Source: Porphyra umbilicalis
Taxonomy: Eukaryota; Rhodophyta; Bangiophyceae; Bangiales; Bangiaceae
Direction of reading: 5' to 3'
Length of the DNA: 64,000 bases
NCBI GenBank assembly: GCA_002049455.2
Contig: KV918805.1
Span: 248,001-312,000 of the forward strand
Shown here: positions 54,650 through 64,000 of the stretch, piece by piece
Position numbering within the stretch: position 1 is the stretch's first letter
How the letters are laid out: the number at the start of each line of letters is the position of its first letter
Made by a program: the position numbers and the translations under genes
The notes under the pieces: generated by a model
The model's input: only the letters and a program-made list of their open reading frames with translations
Databases searched by the model: none
Told to the model about the DNA's origin: nothing

Positions 54650-57600
54650 TGTTTGCCGGCCGCCAGTTCACCTGAGAAGTCCTCCTTCTAAGCTTATTCC
54701 CGAATTCTACTCAGAGATAGAGCGGTCGGGCCGGGGAAAGGTGGCTTCCGGCCAGGTGATGAGAATGTGCCCGGGCAACGTCTGTGAAGCACTTCTTAGT
54801 TAATCTGGCCTAATCGATGGGGCCAGATGTTTCCCGGGGCACAATAACCTGTAGTTAAAGTAGCTCCTCTGCATCTGAGCATGACACACCAAGTGCTAGA
54901 ATATGACAGGCTCTGAGATAATTAGTACGCGTACCAAATAAAATGACATCTGTGGGGACTGAGGGGGGGGGGCACCCGACTGGCTCTACCAGGCCCGTGG
55001 CAGCCTTCGAATTACGCGTGCATAGTTTCAACGAAATTCTCATCTTCAGGGCCACTGCTCCATGCCAAGCAACGCAGGAGCAAGAAGAACAGCCCCATCA
55101 TCCATGGCAACCTGACTAGACACACGGTACAGCATAGGCAGCAAAAAAACCATTTGTTGAACCACAAGAATCCTGTAGACTGCTCAGGAGCATGATGGAG
55201 AGGGATCAGGTCGTGGTTTTGGGCCATGCTCCGGAGTGACAAGCATGGCTACTAAAAACCAGCCTTGAAGTGCACTGAGCGCCTTAGTTGACTGTAGTAT
55301 TGGATCCATGACATATGTGTGGCGTACAGGCTGTCAGAGTCCTTTCTAGGACCGTGCTAGGAGGCGGGGAGGCAAGAGATGAACGATGGTGTCTGGAAAG
55401 TAACGACCGATTTTGGTGTGCACGATGAAGATGCACTGCGAGTCTGACCTCTCAGCGGCCGCAGGCAGGACACGCTTCCACTTTGTGACACGTGGTTGGC
55501 CAAGTCTCATTATGTCCGGAAAGATGCTGATGGAACTCTACTGACCAACGGGATGGTGAAATTGAATTGCTCGGCGAATGGGAGGCTCAGAAACCCAGAG
55601 GAGCTCACACACTGGACCTCACCTAGGGGTGGGCCGTTCTCACAGATGTCAATCAGTTGTCTTACAGTGCCCACTTTGCTTGGGACTTGGCCGCACGACT
55701 AAAGGTGCATCGTGACGTGGCGTCCCCTGCACCACAGCTCAATGGACCTTGACGAGCCCTGTAGCCAGATGTTTTGGTCGAAATAGAGCCCTTTTGAAGT
55801 GCTGGTGGACAGCACAACACGTGAAGCACCGGTGTCGTACAGACACGATTTCAGCGAACCGGTCAAATTTGGTCTCGGGGGCTTAGAGCCACTTGGCCAG
55901 TCGCTGCATGCAGGCCCCCCAGATCAAAGTTTTGGCTTACAGCCAGTGTTCGGGAGATGCATTTTGGACGCAACGCTTCACAATGGGCACGCGAAGAAGC
56001 GCAACTCCCTCTCTTCTCAGACGAAAGATACCTTTGTCTTCTAATCGTGATCGGAAGCCCCATTCCCTCTTTATGAGAGAGTTTGAAGCCCTGTGCTGCA
56101 GTTCCGACTCTTTGGCGACGTTTTTTCCGGAGGCTTCAATACATGAGAGGTACCTTTAGTTAAGGTGGCTCTTTTCCCTGGCCTTTAGGACAGGGTGCTC
56201 TCAAAGTGTAGTGATGCACACATATACTTAGATCGTGGGACTTGCTCTCCGCTTCAGAGGTGACAGTCTGCATTCGTGTCCTCAGGGATCTGAGGGCGTG
56301 TCACGTTGGAAGGGTCGCGATGACGCTGAAAGCGAATAGAGTTACGTGGCTCAGAAGGACTGTCCTGTCACAGGGGTCACAGAGCGCCTGCCCCCCTGCC
56401 CCCCCCAACCGCGCCGAGTTGCGCGCGGCGACCGACTTCCGGGGTTCGAAGCGCCCACGATGACCCGCGTGTGATCATGCCTGCGCGCCGGCTTCTGTGG
56501 CGGCGGCGCGTCGGCGGTTGCTGACGCCATCGACCGGTACGGCTAGAGCCGCCCCATCACGCGGTGGTCGATCCCATCCGCCCGCCCGTGCGCCGTGTCG
56601 GCCGCGCGCAGGTGCGCTGCGCGGCGGTGTGACGGCCCCGCCCGTAGGCATTGCACCACGCCGGCGGGCCGCCGCCGCTGCGGCGGCGGCGGCGGCACCC
56701 CTTTCCCCGCCCCACGCCCCCCCCGCCACGGCAATGTGGCTGTGCGTGCCCCCGTGCGTGCTCGAGGCCATGGAGCCTGCCGGAGTACCCGGTATCTATG
56801 CGTCGCCACCGCCCTGAAGGCCAGGGTACTGCACGTACGTGCTTGGAATTGGATTTGAAAAGCAAGATGCCATTACAGAAGTTGCCTGAAAGCGCCGCGT
56901 TTCTGGTGTGGCCTCCAGTGGCTCTGGTCGACACTCTTGTGTCGGAGCGGCAATTGCCCGTCTTGCTCGCCACCACGTCCGCCCGTCGCCGGATCATCCC
57001 GCACCGTGCTCTTGATCGCTGTGCCGCCATCCTGCCGCCTCTCCTTTCGCCCATTTTGTTTTCAAGCACCTTGAGGGCCGGCCCTGGACTTCAATAACTA
57101 TCTGAAAAAGGAGGATCTGCATACAACCATGATGTGCGGTCAGCAGGACCGGACAACACCAGCTCTGTCGACAACGAAGGCAGTTCAATTACCCTGGGTT
57201 CTTTTGTTGATAGTCTTGGATGGACCGTATGTTTTTGGCATCATCGTGATCAGCGCTCTGAGTTGAACCCAATGGTATGAAGAGAACCCACCCGACCGCT
57301 ATTGGCTCGGGCACCAAACTGCATCTTCTTTGAACTGGGCATGTCATCTCTTTCGCATGAGAGCCGAAGACAGATCAGAGACCGGCCTTCACACTGGGAG
57401 TCGACTCAAGGGCATCTCGCCTGTTCAGTAGGTGTCATGCGCTAATTGGCCCACATCCACTTCCGCAGGAAAAACTGAGGACGTGGAGGCAGTAAGTGCA
57501 TTGTTTTCCAACCCCACTGCCGGCCACCGCAACCGCCAATAGAAAGCCAAAAGTTTGGACCAATCCAATCAGGTGGCTTCTTGGGCCCTGAAATCCAAAA

Positions 57601-57945
57601 GAGCTGCTGGAGGCGGTCTTGACTAGGCGTGGCCGTATGCACATCATTCTCGTTGTCTTGGTCGTGTATCGGGCCTGCCCCAAGAAATCTCTTGTGTCGC
57701 CAGTTCGCCGACCTGCCATTCCAAGCTGCAAGCCGCGATTCAGCTGAGTCGCCACAAATGTCGCCCTCGAATCGCCACGAAGTAACCAGACAAGCGCGTG
57801 GGCAGGACCGCCGACGGTGGGAGGCCGCCGCGCTCCGGGGCGGACGGCTCGGGCGCGCGCGCCTGCCCGTGGACGCCCTCAGGGACTTGAAAATAAAACC
57901 AATGCTGCGCTTGAAACATGCCGCGTCGCGCTTCACTTGGCGCGT
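54650..57945. other. Lower-GC region, no confident gene
   Basis: Only short frames are present. A GC-rich island at 56,460-56,830 has overlapping Ala/Arg-rich frames on both strands. No repeat pair or RNA gene was recognised. Confidence 0.4.
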
Positions 57946-57950
57946 GGCTA

Positions 57951-58340
57951 TTGCTGATCTCCGAATTTAGTCCTTGGGGACTGAGACAGAGACTGACTGT
58001 GAATAAGAGCACTCTATTGGTCTAAAACGACAGTAAGAAGGCAACGAAGCCAATAGAAAGCCCGCATTCGGTGCCAGGACCTTGCATCCAGCAGAACTCA
58101 CTGTTTGTTGCCGATTTTCTTGGCACGGAGCAAGCTGCCCACGCGAGATCTAGAGATTTTCCACTGTCTCCTTGTCAGAAGTGCAGCAAAAAGGAGGAGC
58201 TGATGTCGATTTCCAGGCGGGATGGGCACATGTAAGCAATCAGGAGCACCAAGTCAGTCCCAGGGGCGCATCTGATTGGTGGAGAGAGTCGGTCCGCAAG
58301 TCAGTCTCTGTCCACCAGGACAAAATTCGGGGATCAGCGA
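57951..58340. mobile_element. MITE copy 2 (TA target site)
   Basis: 390 bp, homologous over its full length and in the same orientation to 36335-36733. It starts TTGCTGATCTCCGAATTTAG and ends GGGGATCAGCGA. TA lies at 57949-57950 and 58341-58342. Substitutions in the ends and small internal indels separate it from copy 1. Confidence 0.88.
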
Positions 58341-58782
58341 TATATTCTTCAAGTCTGTATAGTGCTTTGGAAGTTACACAAATCGATGGTCTTCGATCAC
58401 AGCACAACTCAAGGCCAGCGTGTTTTCGCGTACGCGCTTTCCCGATCATGGTGCTTTCTCCTGACGAACTTGATGCTATTGAATCTTGACAACTCCTCCC
58501 TGTTTTATTCGGAAGAAAGGATCTCAACATATACCGTGAACTTCATACCACCACGCTCGTCGTGAACACACCTACATGTTCAGTCCGTCTCTATTCGTTC
58601 GCGTGAGATTGGGGTTCGGTCGGATGGTCGGCCTGAAGTTTGGAACTTTCACCAAGCCAGAGGGTCGAACTTTACAACCCTGTGCTGAGGGCATCCTGCG
58701 TGGTTGACTGTCCCCTGCGGCCAGGAGCGCGTCGCTTCCCTTGCCCACGCCCCACCTCGCCGTCGACTCGTCGCCACCACAC

Positions 58783-59956
58783 CATGCCGGCGGGCGCCCC
58801 CTCCCCCACGGTCGATACAGACCCCCCCCACTCTGGCGGGTTGCCCTTCCCCCTCACCCCCCCCCCGCCGACGCTTGGCCGCCTCACCGCCGCGCCCTGT
58901 TCGTCGCCGCCACCCTCCTCGGCGGCGCCCTCGGGTTGCTCGCCCAGTCGGCGGCGGAGCGGGCCAACAAGCGCCGCCTGAGGGAAACGGTCATCCCGAG
59001 CCTCGTCGACCGCCTCGACGCGGTCGCGGCGGAGCGGGCGGCGCTCGAAGCGCGGCTGGCGGGGGGGGGGGGGGGGGAGGCGCCGCTGGCAGGGGGGACG
59101 CGGTGCCGGGCCGCGGGCAGTAGCTGCGCTGCAGCAGTGGCGGTGGGGGTATGTGCCAACTCCCCTTGCGCCAGTGTCGGACGCGCGGTGGTTGGCCGCC
59201 GGCTTGCTCGGGGCGGCCGACCCGGAACCGCGCGTGCGTTCCGCGTCCGCCACGCACCCGCCACGGGTGGATCATCTCGGACTGCCGGCGGCGGTCACCC
59301 ACGGGATGGGTGTCCCCATCCATGCCCACCCTGCCGAGGTGGAGGACGACGCGTCCTTGGCGGCGGGTCGCGCCCCCTCGGGCCCGCCACTCCCCCTCCG
59401 TGTCTGGTGCGACCCCGCCTCGTCGGTGTCGGCGGCGGCTCCCCTTCCCGCCCCCTCCACCCCTGACGAGGTGCCTGCTGCTCCCCGCCATCGCTGTGCC
59501 CCCACCCGCCTCGCCGCTGCGGTTGCCGCACACGGCACCTGTGCCTCCGCGGCGTCTGGCGCCGCTCGCCGCGGCGTCTGGCGCCGCTTGCCGCGGCGGC
59601 GGGTGGCGCTCCCCTCCCGGGTGCCCGCCCCGCCAGTGAGCGCTGCGGGGACGGCCGCCGCCGTGCGGGCGGTCCGTAGCGTCCCGGGCCGACGGCGCCG
59701 GCGGTGGCGGCGCGTCGGTCGGGGTGGCGCCCGCCGCGTCCCACGCCCCTGCCCCCGCCGCGTCGCTCGGTTGCGTGTTGCCCTCCGCCGCGCTTTGCCC
59801 GCTCCCCGCTCGCCGTCGGCCAGTGTCGCTTCCGCGGCGTTATTGCACGCAGCGACCCTCCCACGCGGCGGGGTCACTGCTGCTGTCGCCGGCGACGACA
59901 AGGCCGCCCGCCTCGGGCCGCCCGTGGCGGCCGCCAGCGGTAACGCGACCGTGTGA
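58783..59956 (+). CDS. Possible membrane-anchored coiled-coil protein, frame broken at homopolymers
   Basis: ATG 58783 opens a Pro-rich N-terminus. After the C run at ~58,856-58,867 the natural reading passes to another frame with a hydrophobic segment (LFVAATLLGGALGLLAQS, ~58,903-58,956) and a charged helical segment (ERANKRRLRETVIPSLVDRL). After the G run at ~59,063-59,078 it passes back to the first frame, giving an ordinary ~120-residue stretch with GVPIHAHPAEVEDDASL and RVWCDP, then an Arg/Ala-rich tail to 59956. Two homopolymer-length errors would make it a single ~390-residue protein. No family recognised. Confidence 0.4.
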
Positions 59957-60782
59957 CGGCGGTGCGTCGGCAGAGCAAGGCGGGGGTGGGGGGTGGCCAG
60001 GGCCATGGCCGTGGCCAGAAGTCGGCGTTGAGTATCGAGGGAAGGGGGGCAGGGTGGGGGGGGGCAGAACCCCGTTTGGCCGACCTGGAGCGTCGGTTTG
60101 TTCTCCTTGTTTGTGTACCCCTCGGGTACCCCTGAAGGGACCACCGGCTTTTCCGCGGGTGGGCGGCGGCGACAGCGGTATGGCGGCAACGCGGTGAGAT
60201 CCTGTAGGCGGTACAGATGTTTTTGGTGGGAGTGCGCTGTGTTGGAATGTGGGAAATTGCGCTCACCCAACCGCCCGGTACTTGTCATGAGATTTGGGAC
60301 TTTGGGCTGGGACTGCTGGCGATGACCGGGACAGTGGCTCGGCGGTCGAGGGAGGGTGTAACTGACCACGCCCATCTGCTTTACTCAGATCCTTAGCTGA
60401 CCAATCGGCAGGCGTTCTGAGATCCCGGTCAGAAATTTATCAATTCGACACTCTCATCGACAGCAGGAGTTAGACTGCCACACACACAAGCTCCTTTCGA
60501 ATTGTTGTGGCTTCGCATTGTTCTGGAACAACGCATCCTTTGATGTTCCGTATTCCCTGCAGAGTGTTTCCTGCGCTTGCCCGCCCTTCGCTTTCTTCCT
60601 TCTACCCCTTTCCCACCCCATGTATCTGTTCTGCTTGTATGCACAGGGGATGAAGCGGTCTCCCCCCTCCCCCCCGTCATTCCCTGTGCCTGCGCAGTTG
60701 TCCAGTCCTGTGACCACTTGTGTCATTTCCAGTCCCCAGCCACAAGGCGGGGGGAACAGAGGACTGACGGGGAAGAGTGGGG

Positions 60783-60905
60783 ACGGATAAAAGTGGGAGA
60801 GAGAGGAAGCGGAGGAGAGGGAGAGGGGGAGGGGGGGGGGGGAGAGAAGGAATGGGGGGGGGGAGGGGGGGAGGAAGTTTTGAACAAAGGAGGAGGGCGG
60901 CTGGA
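60783..60905. repeat. Polypurine tract
   Basis: About 120 bp of almost pure A/G, with GA repeats and long G runs. Potential triplex-forming DNA. A pyrimidine-rich counterpart lies at ~61,203-61,330 in the same foldback element. Confidence 0.85.
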
Positions 60906-61066
60906 GGAAAGCGGATGACGCGGCGGCGATGGGGGCCTGCATTCGATGCAATCGACGCCGTGATGAGGCGAGACCTATTGAGGTGAGTCCCGATGACGGT
61001 GGCGGATTGATCTTGGCACGTTGATTGGCTGAAGCTTGTTGCCCGCCCGAAATGGTTGGCGCCTTG

Positions 61067-61110
61067 GGTGGGTGCATCATGCACCCACCGCCCGCAATGA
61101 TTGCGGGCGG
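61067..61110. repeat. Two abutting perfect palindromes
   Basis: GGTGGGTGCAT-C-ATGCACCCACC (61067-61089) and CCGCCCGCAAT-G-ATTGCGGGCGG (61088-61110), each with 11-bp arms and a single central base, overlapping by two bases. They lie within 45 bp of the midpoint of the foldback element. Confidence 0.95.
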
Positions 61111-61734
61111 AACCCGCCCACTTGCACGCATGGGGCACATCTGCCCTTGGATCGGTTGCGGCTCCGACAGCCCGGCTCGCCGTTGTTTCTGATCCTGACG
61201 TCCCGGCCACCCCCCCCCTCCCCTGCTCCTCATTCCCCCCTCTCCATTTTCCCCCGCCAACCGCCCCCCCCCATTCTCTATCCCTACCTGTTCTTCGACC
61301 CCATTGCATTTTTACCATCACCCCAACCTCCGGTGTCTACTGTTCGTCCTCCGTCTGTCCCACAGGTGAGGTCACCACTGGGGAAGTGGGCAGCTGCAGA
61401 GGCACAGGGAGGGGGGGGGAGAGGGGGGAGACCGCTTCATCCCCTGTGCATACAAGCAGAACAGATACATGGGGTGGGAAAGGGGTAGAAGGAAGAAAGC
61501 GAAGGGCGGGCAAGCGCAGGAAACACTCTGCAGGGAATACGGAACATCAAAGGATGCGTTGTTCCAGAACAATGCGAAGCCACAACAATTCGAAAGGAGC
61601 TTGTGTGTGTGGCAGTCTAACTCCTGCTGTCGATGAGAGTGTCGAATTGATAAATTTCTGACCGGGATCTCAGAACGCCTGCCGATTGGTCAGCTAAGGA
61701 TCTGAGTAAAGCAGACGGGCGTGTTCAGTTACTC

Positions 61735-64000
61735 CATGGGTCGAGGCCTGTGGCAGTTATGGAGGCGCCCGGTGCGCGGGCGTGGCGACTGACACGCGCG
61801 GAGGAGCGGCAGCAGACTGTGCGCGACCGCTGTCGGGGCGGGTCGGGCGAGTGGCGCCCGGGGGAGCGCGTAAATTCGGCGCCGAGGCCACCGAGATGAT
61901 ACTGGAGGAAGGACCGGGCTTGGGGTAGGGTTGCACGCCTGGGACGCATTCAGCCCACGGGAACGGACAGACGGCCGTCCCTGGATAGTGCGGACGGATG
62001 GACGCCGCGAGGGGGCGCGGCGGCTGGGAGACTGGTGCGTGGACGTTTGGGGCACGTTTGGCGCTTGTGGGTCCGGGTGGCGTGTGTGCAGGGTCTGAGC
62101 ACCCACACCGAGCGACACGGCGGGTACATATGCGGGGGAGGACGAGTCCGGGGTGAAGGAGAGAGCGGGTAGGCAACTGCACTTTGACCACCACCACCCT
62201 ACTTTCCAACACGCTGGTGGTAGTGCAGCAAACTCTGGAAGTGTCGTGTGGAGCGGACGAGCCCCTTGTCTTTTGTATCGACTGTTTCCTCTGTGGATGC
62301 ACTTTGTTGTGGCTCTGTGGACGCAGTTGGTTGTGGCTCAAGCAGGAAATGCTCTGGCCTTCTAGAAGCGCGCCGCCCAGGTCAGCTTCTACTCGGCGGA
62401 TGCGCACGTACGCTTATGCACACACGCAGTCTCCCGAAGTTGGCGGCGGCTGCTGGGTTCGCCGTGGTGCCGCCCTGCCCGTCTCCCCTCTGCATCGATC
62501 TGCATCCCAGGTTGGCGCGCGCCGCGCAGTGCCGCACCGCGTTGGGTGGCCAACGGTGGCGCCACCGCCGTGGCAGCGCCGTCGTGCGGCACTTGCCCAT
62601 CGCGGCCGCGCACCGCCCTTTCTTGGCGCCCCGCGGGCGGTGCGGGTTGGACGAGTCGGGGTCAGCAGCCACACTCAACTGTATGCGTGTGGGGATGCGT
62701 TTGCGCCTGCCAAACTGTATGCGCGTGGCCTTCCGCGAGCGTATGGCCCTCCGACAGTCAACGGGTCGGTGCCGGGAAGCTCGTGCGCGCTCCACAGCGG
62801 TGTTGCTAGCGCACAACGCCGCAGCTGGGCAGCGCCCACTGTTTGCGCAGCGCCGATGAAAACGGCGATGTCCTGTTCCCACTTATGCAACCGTTTCAAG
62901 CGCGTCACCCTGTCTCCAAGAAGCATGTCGCTCGTACGTGCAGTGGACACTGCTCGCCGACGCGGTGGGCCGCCACGTACACCGCGCGCCCGTCACCGCC
63001 TACTGTACAGTACTGTCGGCTGGTGGAGGACTCGTCGGCCCCCGAGGGCTCTCGGTGGGCGGTTCGCGTTGCACGGGGCCTGCGCGACGGCCGCATCCCG
63101 GTTGGGCACCACGCCCGAGGATTCCGGCGCGGGCCCCGCCACGTTCCGCTGCACTGTGTAGAGTTGAATGAATAGCCGTCGCTGTGGCTCGGGTCGGGCG
63201 CTTTGCACCGCTGCCAGCCCATACGTCACCGACGGCGATTGGGTTGGGGTCCAGTATGGCGGCTCGGCAGTGTGGCGAGAGGCGGGTCCACGGCCACCCG
63301 ACCAACCAGACCACCGTGTTCCGGACGGCGAGAAGGACGGGAGACGGCGGCCCTGACCGCTGACGTTTCTTTTTTAGTCCCCGGCCCGAGCAGGCCGTGT
63401 CCCCGGCCGCCCAGCGGTGATTGGTGAATCACGCTTGGCCTCGCCCGTAGCCCGAAAAGTGACGCGGCCGCACAGCGCTAGCGCGGCTGTCGTGTTTGGT
63501 CAGTTGTGCGTGAGCCGGAGGCGGCAGCCACTCGAGCCGGGCACGACCCTGACGCACACACGCGCGCTGGTTGGCGCCTGTGCCGCTCGCTCCTCCCGCC
63601 AACACCCGCCTTGCGCCGTGTGGGTTTCCCCGCAGTCCCGCCGCTGCCCAGTCCGGATTTGCTCGCAACCGGCACGCTGCCACGCCGCGGCATCTGCATC
63701 GGCGGGGGGGGGGCTTGACACAAGAGGCGGCGGCTGCAAAGGTCGTGCGCCCCGCTGATTCGCCACCCCCGCGCTGTCGGCGGCGCACCCTCGACGTGGC
63801 GCGCCGTGCGGCGGCACGGGTGCGCCGCGCCTCCCCGGCAAAACACAGGCCACACGGGCGGTACGATCGCCGCACGCCTCCGCATGGGGTGGCAGCGGCC
63901 AGCCGGGCGCGCCTACGCTCGTGCCTTGACCGCCGGGGGCCGGGACCCACAGCAGCTGCTGTGGGGCCTGGCCCTGCAGGGTCGTCCGTCGGAGTTACCC
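61735..64000. other. Mixed/GC-rich region, no confident gene
   Basis: A 325-codon plus-strand frame (62184-63161) and several shorter overlapping frames on both strands lack ATG starts or domains. No repeat or RNA gene seen. The window ends here. Confidence 0.35.

Larger units (their letters stand above)
60358..61732. mobile_element. 1.375-kb foldback element
   Basis: Inverted arms of ~345 bp (60358-~60702 and ~61388-61732) begin GTAACTGA-CACGCCC and share long identical blocks, including mirrored frames of ~65-80 codons. Between them are a purine tract (60,783-60,905), a pyrimidine-rich tract (61,203-61,330) and two palindromes near the centre. I found no transposase and no direct target duplication outside the ends. 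Confidence 0.85.

Noticed and set aside
62184..63161. 325-codon plus-strand frame
   Set aside because: No ATG start and overlapping frames on both strands; residue composition looks like non-coding translation.

Overview
The window reads as nuclear DNA from a very GC-rich, transposon-rich eukaryote with few visible introns. A bangiophyte red alga of the Porphyra/Pyropia type is my best guess from composition and transposon content; no marker gene here proves it. There are no operons, rRNA or tRNA genes, or CRISPR arrays. Much of the sequence is G/C-skewed low complexity that is open in several frames on both strands, so most long frames outside the genes named below carry little weight.

Layout. 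0-7.9 kb: G-rich minisatellites, GC-rich low complexity, a perfect 30-bp palindrome at 6054-6083, and at most one small host ORF. 7.9-13.0 kb: the one substantial host-like gene, a large STAND/NLR-type protein (N-terminal helical bundle, then NB-ARC, then about a dozen WD40 blades). It is broken by one frame change near 9.1 kb and followed 10 bp later by a 19-bp hairpin. 13.8-14.5 kb: a candidate small inverted-repeat transposon. 15,095-22,127: a complete 7,033-bp PIF/Harbinger transposon with 19-bp terminal repeats and a TAA target duplication. It carries a DDE transposase and a SAP-domain companion gene, with two near-identical 1.66-kb inverted arms between their 3' ends. 23.9-29.3 kb: a degraded tyrosine-recombinase (DIRS/Ngaro-like) retrotransposon. 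29,715-34,852 and 47,305-52,495: two Copia LTR elements of one family on the minus strand, with 418-bp LTRs and 5-bp target duplications (AAAAT and CCCCC). The first is heavily decayed; the second is near-intact with one amber codon and a 210-bp SINE-like insertion at its primer site. 36.3 and 58.0 kb: two copies of a roughly 395-bp MITE with TA duplications. 37.3-39.65 kb: a decayed gene of unknown family. 40-47 and 52.5-54.6 kb: Ala/Pro/Gly-rich low complexity and 25-bp minisatellites. 58.8-60.0 kb: a possible membrane-anchored coiled-coil protein whose frame breaks at homopolymers. 60,358-61,732: a foldback element with two abutting palindromes at its centre.

The host-gene story is the NLR-like protein: its order of modules is that of an oligomerising innate-immune or cell-death switch. 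The rest is a set of transposons, several dated or ordered by breaks, nesting and target duplications. The Copia primer site matches the initiator-tRNA anticodon arm, as in Drosophila copia. Homopolymer-associated frame changes recur, so some breaks may be assembly errors rather than biology.
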